From the NCBI GenBank assembly GCA_003640385.1, contig RCAB01000156.1, forward strand, positions 62,001 to 126,000: 64,000 bases of DNA. Direction: 5' to 3'. The notes below the pieces were generated by a model that had not been told where the DNA came from, did no database searches, and saw only the letters and a list, made by a program, of their open reading frames with translations. Position 1 is the first letter of the stretch, and each line of letters begins with the position of its first letter. This document shows, in pieces, positions 1 through 12,335 of this stretch. Position numbers and translations under genes: made by a program. The stretch is from Setaria digitata. Lineage: Eukaryota; Nematoda; Chromadorea; Rhabditida; Setariidae.

Positions 1-3000
1 ATAAAATACAGAATTAAGCAAGAACAAACATCGTTCTGCTCCGGAAGAGGCCAAAGATGTGTGTACATTTGTTGAATAAGTTCATTGACTAGAGCCGCAG
101 TCAGTTTCAGCTGCATATTACTCAAAACATTTTCGCATGAAATTTGCCAAATTTTCCTGAATGAAACATAACCTTAAAAAAAAAGAAAACCAAAATCAAC
201 CAAGACTATTTTCGATTATTTCGGAAATCCCTCACTGAAGTAAAATTCCAACACTCGAAAAACTAGCTTTAGAATGCTGTCATTAGTATGTAAAGATTCT
301 ACTGCAACCATCACTCCAAACTAGCTACCTTATCACAAATAAGTATTAAATGAGAAAAAATTCTAGAAACTAAAATATTTCCACATTTTATTTCTTGCAC
401 TACAATAGTTTCAGTTGCTTACCAACCAGACGGATCTCCTTGATCAAAAAGTGATATTATTTTTAGTAACTGCATTACCGTAAAGTTCTTCAATGTAAAC
501 AGTGCTTCCGTTTCATCACTCGACAGAACAGTTGACATGTAGCTATAACACAGAATAATAACATGTAATATGGAACTTTTATAGTCACTTTCGTTACTGC
601 CATTACAATCATTAAATAAGTATTTCAATAACGCTTTATAAAAATCTGAAAATAATCTATATATTACATTTGTGAAGAAGTTAATTTCTACTTGGAAGTT
701 ACCTTTGCATAAGTTCACAAAAAGTACGCATAGTTGGCAACAAACGATAATAGCATTCCGACCAATCCGCATCTGTCACACATTTTGATTTACAGAAATC
801 CAAAAGACAACGCCAGTAAAACACAGCATTTGCTTGTTCAAGTGCTGACCACCTTAAATACGCCTATTTCAGGAAATTTTTTTAAACCTTCATAACACGA
901 AATCTGCGAAACATCTATCACGTTAAAGTAGTTGGAAGGAAAATATTATACAGCTGTTCAAATATTTTGATTCTTAATCCTCTTGCCCCGCCTATAGGCA
1001 TATGATCAGGCAAATAGATTACAAATCAAAATACTTGACTCCGCAGCACTGTATTGTTACAATGAAATACAAGCAGTACATACAGATGAAAGAAATTACC
1101 CGAGCAATTTAGTTCCCTATCTCTACTGCTCCATCTTATTAGCAAACCCAGCCCAGCTGTAAAATTACTTCCTGTAAAGTTGACAAATTAACAACGTTCA
1201 TTCAACATGTAAAAATTGCTAAAATACCCCTCTTCGATTAATTTATTGCAGTTGTGTCGGTGAAGAGATATGTCCTCTGCATTTCGGTTTAGGGTTTTCA
1301 CGAAATCTTGCACTTCGATTGAGCCAAATCCCATTTTTTCACGACAGTATTGAAGTGAATAGAGCATTAAGTCATGACTAACCTGAAAAGAGTGAATAAT
1401 TCATTGTTTACATTAGTAAACTGAAAATTTAGTAGGAAGTGTGGAACGTATTTATATTCCAAGGAAGCCACACAGAGCAATGAAACTCTTATCTAAGTAA
1501 ATCACCTGTTCCTGTGTCAATGGTTCTAGAAAACGCAGTAAATGAGACGAAGCAATGCAATAAAATGAGGAGAGTTCTTCACCGCTGTCTGGTAAGGTTT
1601 CTCTTCCACAAGCTGTTTTCAACCATTCTCGAAGTAAATCATTCAAAATGATAGTATTATTTTGACCTCGAGCTAGAACAAAAGTATCAAATATAACCTG
1701 GATTGACGATCAAGCAAATGATTTAAAAAAAAATCATTACAGCACGGAAAGATCAGACTTTATTCCAGAACATTTTTTGATATTTCCAGAGATCTAACTG
1801 TGGTACTGTACGAAAGTTCTAAACCAATGTCTTTATTTTCTATCAAATTACTGGAGATAGAACGGTTGTTCCCAATATCAAAACCACTCACTATTCATAT
1901 TCATAACGCCCTGTACTAAATCCATGCGCTGTTTGATAGATAAGGCTTTCAGATCGACATCCTTAATAATTCGAACCGTTGCTGCCCGTCTTACTCGTTC
2001 TTCGGCATCACTTAAGGCCATGTTTACCTGAGAAAATGTTCTAACTGCAGTTTTTGCAAAAAAAAAATTTGTGACTTTGTCTGACTTGCTTCAATACCTT
2101 TATCTATGATTTACACAGCTGCTGTATCAGCTTAAAAGTCGCGACCGTGCTTTGCTACGCATATCACAGTAGAGCAAACTACGTAAATAACTAACTAAAA
2201 ACATTACTTCGTATAAACGTTATCATAACTGCGATAAGTATACATGATGCTAACAGAAAAGAGTCGCACTAGCGCTCTTTTCCCAAACTGACTGGTGTAA
2301 TTCCGCTATGAAAAGCGATTTTTAAGATGGAAAAATAGAGGAAAAGAAACCACAAGGTCCACTTCCTCTTTCGAAGATAATAACAGCTTCTTCAAAGCAA
2401 CAATTCGGCATTCATACGACACGTCATTCAGATGCGAAATCAATACTGAAACCGTACATATTCAATAATTAATAGCGATGGTTTCAAGATGAAACCTACG
2501 ATACAATATCAAAGTACGAAGAGAACACACCATAAGTTTAAAGAGAGACCAGACCACATCATACACCTATTTAGTTTCGTTTAGACAGTTCACTTGTGAT
2601 TGTTAGTTTTCAGTTTTTCCTCGTATTTGTTATTTTTTCGTTTTTCGTTTTTTCGCTTTTTTTTTTATCGTTTTTTTTTCCTTTTTATTTTAACTAATAC
2701 ATGACAGAACTGCGAAAATCATAGACTATAAAAAGAGCTCCAAATATGAACCTTAAAAATACATCTATTCTGGAGATGACAGACATGAAATTTTAAACCA
2801 AGAAAAATAACTTACAACGTTTCGGAGAATTTGTTTGATAATTATCTGCTTTTGATNAAAAAAAAAAATAACTTACAACGTTTCGGAGAATTTGTTTGAT
2901 AATTATCTGCTTTTGATTGTTCATCTTGCAATGCTGCTACTGCTTTTAAAGCCTCTGAACGGACGAGAGGATTCTGAAACAACCGAAATTAATAGAGATG

Positions 3001-4760
3001 ACTCAACTATTTTGATTTCAGAACACTGAAAAAAATCTCGCTTCTTAGTCATCAATTAAAGTGTGAATTCAGTTAATTAACGATTGATACCATTAAGAGT
3101 TCACGAGGCAATTCTTTATCTGGCAGTCTTTTGGTGACTGCCGAATGGTTTCCTACCTCTGAGTGCTTCAGCATTTTCTATGATCTGAAACAGAACAGAA
3201 ATAAAGAAAGACAAATAAACTCACGACATCCAATAGGCGCCTTGAAAGTACAGCAAATAAGGATGTACGCAGTTCTTTCGATAGCGGTGAGCAGTCGACT
3301 TTTCGCGGATTCTGTTCGCGTAATCGATGTGAGATAAGCTTATTTAAATTCAACAGTAAACCAGCTAATGAACATACATAGCTCCTAGTAACAATTACAC
3401 ACAAGTCACTCATCTGAAAAAATTAGTGTCAAAATAACTATGATTTGAAATTTGGGCAGGGAAAAGTCTGAATAAATTGGGAATTTCCTAAAAATAATTT
3501 GTCACTGAAAAAAAGCAGCAAAGTATGAAGCAGTAACAAAAAATTATAAAGTGTAAATAGCAGTATGTATCACATCGATCCTGACATATCAAGGTATCAA
3601 GGCTAACAGACTTTTTTAAAGAAGCACATGTAAGGATGAATTTATGCTACCACATGAAAACATACTGAACCATTCTGGTAACCGAATGTATAGATGGCAG
3701 AAAACATATAAAGCTCTGACAACTATAGTTTTATAATGAAATGCAACTTACATCTACGCAGAAATCGACCAGTAGCTGCAGAGGTTCATGCATACCTTCC
3801 TGGGACAAAGCCAGTGCAACGTGAGCAGACATTTTTAGACAATTGATACGTCCTTCTTTCTCGTGACTTTTCTCACAAGTAAGTTCTAATGCAAAACGCA
3901 AAGCAGCCAAATAGCGTTCAATACCCCCAGGTACATTTAAGGCCTAAAGATAAAAAAAAAAAAATAGTTATCTACTCTAGTTCTGCTGACACTATTCACA
4001 AACTTTTCCCTCAGAAGTTCTTTACTTCATCTCTCACCCATTTTGTCAACTCAACTATATGCTTTAAAAAAGTGAGGTATGTATTGAAACTCTAAAAACC
4101 AAATCAATTCTCATTCTGGAAATACCGCTTAATAACGTATTCTCGAATTGCTTAATTTGAATCGAAATTTTTCCCTAAGCAACAGAGAAAAAAAATTTCA
4201 CATCTATATATAATTGTTTGAGACGTCGCGTGATGTCGCAAAGGTCAGCACAACTTTTTACACGCAACGCTTTCCGAAAACTTTCCTGAAAACTATGTGA
4301 TTAGCAACTGTTTAAATCTTGCATAATCTATATCCTGAACTTCATTTTTCTCTAGAAGAAAGAAATCGCTTAAGCTTCAAACTCTAAAATACTGCGATGA
4401 TAACAAATCGAAAGGAAAAAAAAATGTTTCATTTTCTTGTAACCTAGCATTTTAATAGCACGAAAAAATTATAAAAAGCTCATAGATTCGATGAAGGCAA
4501 GGACTCTGAAGAGGCAAAAGATACACTTACTTTAATACAATAATCTTTATTAGCAGTTACACTGATATAGCGAAGATATTCTGCTCAGAGAGCACTCCTA
4601 TTTGCTATGATTAAAATGAAACTACAAATTGTGTTTTAATGGATATAAAATTCACCAGTGCAATATAACTTACCTGTAAAACATTTTTAACACGTTCTCT
4701 TTCGGTATTCTGCCGTGATATTGGCCTTCCTGTTGGCGAGAAGTAAGGCCCTGATGTCAT
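1..4760 (-). CDS. capg: Condensin complex subunit 3 (CAP-G), 3' end beyond window
   Basis: HEAT-repeat subunit of condensin, which compacts mitotic chromosomes. The start is ATG at 4760 (MTSGPYFSPTGRPISRQ), with the donor after 4674. Exons readable on the minus strand lie near 4206-4288 (FRKALRVKSCADLCDITRRL), 3760-3943, 3225-3413, 3155-3185, 2870-2972 (NPLVRSEALKAVAALQDEQ), 1895-2030, 1446-1700, 1230-1375, 419-770 and 44-165. The best family signature is ERVRRAATVRIIKDVDLKAL followed by SIKQRMDLVQGVMN, matching the CAP-G block 'DVKEAVRK..YQVLAEKVHMRALSIAQR'; FYCIASSHLLRFLEPLTQEQ fits the next conserved block. The C-terminus is beyond base 1. An N with a duplicated exon end at 2857 disturbs one exon. 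The 419-770 and 44-165 exons are assigned by continuity and open frame, not by recognised motif. The CAP-G assignment is firm; CAP-G versus a nematode paralogue is not resolved. Confidence 0.84.
2803..2917. repeat. Direct repeat around a single N (assembly junction)
   Basis: About 50 bases ending in 'gcttttgat' occur immediately before the N at 2857 and again up to 2917, differing only in the poly-A length beside the N. The copies hold the 3' part of a CAP-G exon and its donor. The pattern fits two contig ends that overlap but were joined with one N, so the left copy is probably not a real exon duplication. Confidence 0.85.
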
Positions 4761-5765
4761 TAGGTGTTTCTAGTATACAACACGCTCACTCTAAATTTAT
4801 GACGAAAATGTTAAGGTAATTTACTTGGTTATAATTAATTTAACATAATATACTCGAATAATTTACTTGATAGAGCTAATTTAAGGCATATGCTAATTAC
4901 CTCACACAATATCCCTGAAGCAAATTTGTTTGTTATAATTGCAATATATTTAATTGAGAAACATTACAAAATGCAGTCCTTGATAGGATCATCAAATTAA
5001 ACGAATTACCTGTAATTAATTAGGAAACCTTACCTCACACCTCACAAGCAAATCGCGGGCAAACTACCCGAACAGTTACGGCAAACAGCCCACAGCCGAT
5101 CAACCTAGCACCAGCCGTCTTGTTCAAATTCAACGCGGCCAATCATTATATCCAAGGTAAGATCAAGAGTTTGACTTGCGGTAGAGAAGGAGAAATACGA
5201 TTGTTGATATGTGTATTTCCTTGTTTATAAGGGTGCTGCAGACAGCAATACATGTTGAAGAGAGGATGGAATGATAAATATTTGAAATGTAAATTTTTTT
5301 TCTCAAAAATAATTTGAAAATTCCATTTCTATAGTAAAAACGATACGATTTTCCAAAAATGGCTAAAGCTCTGAATTTTCCTTTTTTTTTTTTTGTTTGA
5401 AAATTTATCAAAAAACAAACAAAAATAAAATTTACTAAATATGTGTAATATAAAATGATGTGATAATATGATGATAGGGATTGCATATTCATCGCTTACA
5501 TATCATATGCTCTCTTACCTTGAATATCCAACATATCATCATGATAATATTGTAATTTGGATGTTTATCAGACAGAATGCATGGACAATTTCTTTACATG
5601 CTAGTAAGACATATGTTTCATGCTTAGCAAGTTCTTATTTCTAGCTTAAACTAGAGTAAGTGGTACTAAGCACTGGTCTGAACATTAGTGTTAATTATCG
5701 AACCAATCGAGTAGCAATAAAGTTTTATTTATTTTCCAAAAGCTGTAGCATCATTTATAAAAACG
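4761..5765. promoter_or_regulatory. Divergent intergenic region with possible 5' leader exon
   Basis: This separates the divergent CAP-G (-) and BTB (+) start codons. Around 5035-5157 it is clearly less AT-rich than its flanks and ends in a strong plus-strand donor (CCAAG|GTAAGAT at 5157/5158), with no long open frame starting at ATG. It may be a non-coding first exon of the BTB gene spliced to the exon beginning near 5745. The rest is AT-rich with no gene visible; a minus-strand open frame at 5163-5492 is low complexity and looks spurious. Confidence 0.45.
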
Positions 5766-8700
5766 ATGAAATGCCTGGAAGGTATCATTGTCATGCAGTC
5801 TGATGTAGCAGAAACGGTTCTCGAAAGCTGCATGGATTCGGAGGATTCTGATGGATCGCTGCTGGAAGAGTTGGCATGTTTCACTGATATCTTCTGATAA
5901 AAGTCTCGCAAAATCGACATAGCATAGACATTTATTTATCCAGTAGTGAGTTGGCACTCATTCAGCTAATTTTCAGTCAGCGGTGACCTGTGCAGAGGAA
6001 TTCACAGACTTCATACCCTTGCCAGCTTTCGACTACAACATTTTCTTCTCAGTATCGGTTGCTGGTATCGGTATTCTTGCTGGTGAATTTGCCACAGATG
6101 GTTCACTTCGTTTTCATTTACCAGCAGTCTATATTATTGTAGCAAGAGCGGTTAAGCATGTAAGCTATTTTACTGAACCATTTTTGCCCTAGTAGGATTT
6201 AATAGGCTAGATAAATATATCTTGCTGAAGTAGTTATTTGGAAAATTTAAATGAAATTATTTTAGTAAAAAGGATATATTTTTATGGATTAAACTGAAAA
6301 TCTTTCGATCAGTGTTGTATAAATTGATTAGTTGAAGTAGAGTTAAATAAATTTTCTGAGACTACTGTCACCTACTGCTATTTTATCCGTTTTTATCGGA
6401 GTAACGAATGAATTGAGGACGAAACACCGAGCATTAATATAACGGGTGAGGAGAAATTTTCAAATCTGGAATGGAAATATGTGATGCAAATGCGATTCCG
6501 AATCGGAACAGCTGAATCAGAAACGGATCGAGTCGTGGATGGTGATCTATTTGAGCTTGGAAAACGATATCCGCCAGTTGTGATACGAATTGGTGATGAA
6601 AATATTCAACGAGTTCGCATAGAAATAAAATTCGTTGAAATGGCATGTTTAATTTATCACTTTTATTTCATATTATTTACGTGTAGCATTCAGATGCTCC
6701 AAACTATACGCAAAACTTCTGCGTGTGTTTTACGTGATGATATGCCATATATTCACCTCAAAGTGATTCAAATTGTAGTAACTAACTGCTTTGTTCTATT
6801 CTGGATGTATGCTATATGTTCGTCTCATTCTAGATCCATTATCATCATCATTCTTAGAAATTGATTTTATATCTTCATAACTTTCATAAAAGAGATTGAA
6901 ATGAAATCGTTATTATCACTTACCTCAAATAAATTCCACAGTAAGAGATCATAGACTCCTAAATGAAAATTATCTGTGATTAGACAATTGTTAATATCTT
7001 CCCAATGAATATTTTGTTATTTCAAAATTAATTAACATTTGGTTCGGGAGAAATTTTCCTACTCTTATGATCTGGATGTTATCCAATCAGTGCTTACAGG
7101 TCCACAATTTTTTGCCAAAATTTGATTATGGTGATATAGTATTGAAATTCAAAGATGAAACTCTACAGGTATACAAGGCACTGCTCAGTTTACATTCCAA
7201 TTATATGGGTTTGAATTTAATTAAATCATTTTCACTATGCTTCAATTTTTGCTCAAAATGCATTAGCTAGCAGATTGCTTATCTGAGATTTATCCTGTAA
7301 TCATCTCTCAAAATAGTTATTCTACTCCTTAAAACATTCATTTCCCATCTTATCACCTAAAAAAATTAATGTAATATGTAAACCGAGAACCAAACGTTAA
7401 AAGGATTATTAACTAATTACTGCTGCAATTAATTAAAGTTGCTAAAATATCAATATCTTTTTTATATGTGCAAAAATTTCTGAACCAATAATTGAACAGA
7501 AATTTACTAAAATCCGACATGATCTGACAGTCATAAATTTGTGACTTTTCACAAGTTATTCTGTCAATGGCTTTTTGCGCTTTGCAAGTTCGCACAGGAA
7601 ATATTGATATTTTGAATTTTAATTTCGAATTTAACTTTTGCTACTCCTGAGAATTACCCTATAAGTCGAACAGATTAATCAATTTGTTAATTATTTTAGA
7701 ATTTTTTAATTCCCCCCCCAAAAAAAAATAAGAGGAAACTTTGTGTTTTCATCAGTATGATGCATTTTAATCAATTAATGATTTGCAGCTGAAAAGCTAA
7801 AAACTGCAGAGGAAGGTGATGTGGTTGACATGGGTGACAGTGATGCGAATGATTTCAAAGAACTTTTATATCAGGTTTATTTTAAGCACTCATTTCCCCA
7901 AATATCACATTAATATTTAAGGTGAAAAATCAGGATTGAATTTGGCTCAAACTAGAATTCAAGTTTAAAATTAGCTTAAGCTTAAAAAAATTAGTGGAAT
8001 TTTCTGGAGTATGGATCTGCTTACTGAATTTTAGTTCCATTTCGATATTCTCATCTAAAATGCTCTATTAGCTTCAGATTTATCCAACTAAACGACCAAT
8101 TTGGGCTAATCTAAAAGGTTTGGCTCGAGCAGCGGTCAGCTTCCGTGCAGATGGCATCATCGACAGAATCACATCTTATATTGTAAATTATGAATCTGTA
8201 AGTTTATTAGGCGATTTTCACTTATAATTTTTTGGAATTCTAATCTGATCGTAATTCGAGCTTTATTCAATTTAAAACTTATAACGATTCATTTTGAATA
8301 TCAAAATTCAGTTCTGAAATATTGAATTTGCATTGCGGTTATTAAGATTCTTGGTAAAAGGAACGCTGAATTTGAATATTTTAAATTTCTCAGAGCAGTC
8401 GGAATAAAAAATATACCTTCCAGATGTATATGGAGCAAAAGATTGCAGAATCAATCAAACTTGAACTGTCAAGTGCAATCGAAGAGTTGGTTTATAAAGC
8501 AGAACAGGATGGTTATTGGGCAGATATCATCCGTAATGGTCTGAATCCGGAATTAGAATACGGTCATGCCATATACAATTTCATAATTTTACCTGCAATT
8601 GCAAAGGTTTTTATTATTGTGGATTGCAATTATAAAAATATAGCAATTTTCATCTCTATGTAATTTGACTTTTTATCAGTGGATGTGATAACAAAATCAA

Positions 8701-10938
8701 AGCTTCAAGTATGAGTATTAGCGGAGCTACTAGCGTATTGTAATTATTATTATAATAATATTCACATAAAATTGATTGAAATTTTCATGTCAGGCTAAAT
8801 CATTACCGCTGGGATCACCAATCAGAAATCAATTCTTCAAGGAAATCAATTTTCGTAAGCCACCTCAAAGTGGTGATAATAATGATACGGTTACTCTGAT
8901 AATTGATGGTACCAAATTATTTGTAAACAAAGGTATCATGAAGGTAAACAATGATACGATGTTTGCTCGGGGTAATGGAGGCAAGTTAGCTATCAATACG
9001 TTTAACAGTATCAATAAGTTCTTTTCAATGTTTTGTTCACGTTCTCACGCTGAATCTAACGCTTCGCTGCGATGTTTGATCAATGTAACTTAAATCTTCT
9101 AAATTTCTCACATCTAAATTACGATATGGTTCAAATTTCTTTTTTTTTTTCTGAGAATAAATAATCATTTTGCTTGTTTAAAATGCCAACTTTCATCACA
9201 GGTGAGATGATAATTCAAGTGAATTGTGAATTAGCTGATGAATGCGAGAAAATAAAAAAAAGTCCTTTGTATGTAGTTGAGGTATGTTAATTATTTAAAT
9301 GATAAGTTAAGATTAATTAACTCCTTTGTGATACTTAAATTACACTTCAGAATTACATTTTGATCAGTTTTTCCCTCTAATTATTCTCATTTCCTAATGG
9401 AAAAACAAAGGTGACAAATTTAGAATCTTTTGCTGAAGCAAAAGATTATTTTGGTGTTTTCGATTGTACTGTATTTCAGAATTTTGGTAATACTTCAGAA
9501 GACAGATTAGGAAATGGAAAATAGTTGAAAATTTGGATGAAAAGTTGAAAATTTTTTTTTTTTGTACTGAACTCTCAAAAGAGGTATTTTTTAAGGCCCT
9601 TCTACAGCATATTTANAAATCTTGTACTGAACTCTCAAAAGAGGTATTTTTTAAGGCCCTTCTACAGCATATTTACCCGCAGAATAAGCCTATCGAAGGC
9701 ATTTTATTACGACCATTGCTTGTATTTTGTAGTTATTATCACATGGAAAATGCTATGAATTCAATTGAAAATGTAAGTCCGGTACTTGATTACTGATTAT
9801 GATAATTGATGAAGTTTCTTAAGTTCAGCAAATGAAAGAGTGATGAAACAAGATATTCACATTATTTCATTGTATTAAATAACACTAATTGAGAATCCCC
9901 AGAATCATAATTGGGTGAATGAAGCTTTAAAAAATAGTGAAAAATTAGATTAGATTAAAAAAGATTATAAATTTATTTCGTCACTGTAGTGATAATATCA
10001 GCGATGAATTTAAATCCCTCTTCTTTTATAGTATTTAATTCAAGAACCACCAACTTCACCAGAACGATTTATGGAACATTTTGAATTAGCCGAAAAATAT
10101 AGTCTCGAAAATCTTCTGCGCCGAAATTTACACCGGATAGAAAACAGGTCAGTTATAATTTTAAATCTTTTCCGAACACTTGATACATCTTAGTCATGTT
10201 TTACTTTCTTTTTTGTGGAGACAGACAAAAACAAAATGTTGAATTTAGTGATAAGTGAATCAATAATCCCTTCATGTAGTAAAGATGCTAATGATGATCA
10301 ATCTCTATCAAATATTAGTGCCAGTATAGTTCGGAGGATCAAATTTTAATTTAATTAGCTGTTGATTTCATTGAAATAACAGCTGGAAAAAAAATAAAAA
10401 TAAAAAAGCTTAACACTAAAAATTCTGCAAAATATGCATCAGTGAAAGTAAAAAATTTTATCATTTATTCTGATAAGCAAAATAAAAGATCAATAAGCTC
10501 ATTGATAAGAAGACTAAGAAAGGAATCTTCTCAAGTGGAGTTTAGTCTTTTGTTTCAATTTAGCTGTCGACATTTCGCACTTCCAATGATCAATCATGCA
10601 AACTTCATGAAACTAAAGGAACGTACGAGAAGTCAAATTCTCGACCGATTTTGTTCCGGTTGGGCTGCCGGAGGGTATTTTCCAGTTCACTTTTTTTCCA
10701 TTCAAAATGAGGCCAGCCAAATTAGGACATATTAGCAAAATTAGAAAGAGAAATAGATTCCATAAATAGTTAAATAAGATTTTTTAGAATGAATCCAACA
10801 AAACGACTGAGTCGCCTTTTAACAACGGAAGGTATCGATGGAAATACGGCTGCAGAACAGGACAAAAAATTATCAACATTTATGGTTCGACAATTTTCTC
10901 AAAATACCCGAAGGGAAACAAATATTTCACCTAGCTAG
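5766..10938 (+). CDS. Protein with two tandem BTB/POZ domains
   Basis: Proposed exons: 5766-5877, 5981-6159, 6418 to about 6630, about 7102-7206, 7789-7874, about 8076-8197, 8424-8606, 8794-8971, 9202-9280, 9411-9485, about 9645-9773, 10032-10147, 10562-10673 and 10789-10938. Most junctions keep frame; the donor of the third exon is unsure. BTB 1 begins DYGDIVLKFKDETLQVYKAL and ends FKELLYQIYP, followed by a helical BACK-like stretch (GLARAAVSFRADGIIDRI). BTB 2 begins NDTVTLIIDGTKLFVNKGIM and ends FFKALLQHIYPQNKP, again followed by helices (FELAEKYSLENLLRRN). The 'F..LL..IYP' ending is typical of BTB folds. The N-terminal part (LPAFDYNIFFSVSVAGIGIL) is not recognised; it could be a diverged MATH-like domain. 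A role as substrate adaptor for cullin-3 ligase is inferred from family only. An N at 9616 sits at an exon. Confidence 0.72.
9563..9675. repeat. 53-base direct repeat around a single N (assembly junction)
   Basis: Bases 9563-9615 and 9623-9675 appear identical and flank the N at 9616. They carry the acceptor and start of the BTB-2 exon (EVFFKALLQHI). Only one copy is needed for an in-frame gene. Unmerged contig ends are the simplest reading. Confidence 0.88.
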
Positions 10939-12335
10939 GCATAAATATATCAGGCTGATTCTAAATCCAGATAACGATCCCTGGGCAATCTTATGATTAT
11001 CAACAAGTTTTTTTTTTTTCTTTCCCGAAATTCATGATCCTCATTATTGTAGGAGATCGACTCCTATGCGGCTTTTGGTAGCTCAGAAGAAATAAATTAG
11101 GTAATTGATATACCAGTGTTTCTCTGATTCGTGAATTTAAAAAAAAAAAAAAAAAAGGCCATATAAAATTGTTTATTATACACATTTTGAAAAATGTGAT
11201 TATGACAGAACAGATCACTTCGCAAATGCAATGATGGCACGAGAAAATTAATTTCTTCGATTATCACAGTAATAAATTGTAAATGCGTTTAAAATTCAGC
11301 TTCTTCGGGACATAGATTAGAGTGAACTTCTGTTCCTTTCGAGTTTCAGAAGAAATATTTCGAAGAAAATTCTAGAGGTAAATATAAAGGCGATTCTTAA
11401 ATATGCAGAATCATTACGACAATTTCACTTTTTTACTACGCAGATGCTATAGTAAAGAGGTTAGATCTAACAAGTGACTCTCATTGTTTCTGCCTTTCGA
11501 AAAAGTAAATAAGAAGATCATCATCTTCAATCCTCCAATTAAGAAATATGAATCAAGTTATCATAAAGATTCTGACTTTGCACGGAGAAAGAAGAAGATT
11601 AAATAGGAGCTAATTTCACTGGTCACATTAAATGGAAGAACGAACTATAGAACTTTAGCAAAATGATACGAGAAATTTAAAACTTAATATATACGATATC
11701 CCTGATAACCATGCTTCCAAGTGGGCACTTTATGGTGATTAAATCTCTTTGGAAGTAAGGAAATTAAGCTTTTTCTGTTGTAACAGATTTCAAAAGAATT
11801 CGCTCGTTTTCGGATACAATAAAGGAAACACAGAAATATGTAAAATAGAACAAGAATAAGGAATGAGAGAAATTAATATATGTTTTCGAATACACAACAA
11901 TTTGATAACATATGATCAATAATTGAACATAAGAAAGGATATGTCCTTACACCGAATCACACGCTGCGCAAGAAATTATGTACAAAGAAACTCAACAACT
12001 TTAAGTATATCAAAACTTGATGTCTTACGAATTAAAAGTGATCAAGGAAAAGATTACATTAAAATCACTTACTTCCTTTTATCAAGTACCGCAATAGCAT
12101 TTTGTCGAGAAATGGAAAAATCGAGAGAAATCACACAAAAAAAGGAGGACACGATGTCCTACCTATAACTATTGTCGGTACTTTAAGTAGCAATATAATC
12201 ACGTTTTTACATGGAATTACAAAAGTTATTTTGAAAACAGAAAATCAAATGATGCCCAGGCAAGTATTTCTGCTTCAAAATGAACAAAATAAAAAGGGAA
12301 AAAATAATAATCCAAAAGATTCTTGTTACGTTTTT
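10939..12335. other. Convergent intergenic region, no gene seen
   Basis: It lies between the stops of the BTB gene (+) and the HINT3-like gene (-), so it holds both 3' UTRs. It contains poly-A/T tracts (about 11010-11020, 11139-11156). Open frames here (for example 11923-12168 +) lack family similarity and sensible splice context. Confidence 0.6.

Noticed and set aside
5163..5492. 109-codon minus-strand frame upstream of CAP-G
   Set aside because: Composition is Phe/Tyr/Lys-rich from AT-rich DNA, with no domain and no splice link to CAP-G.
5751..5957. Overlapping minus-strand open frames opposite the first BTB exon
   Set aside because: The plus strand has the better reading: acidic, codon-like sequence with splice sites leading in frame into the next exon.
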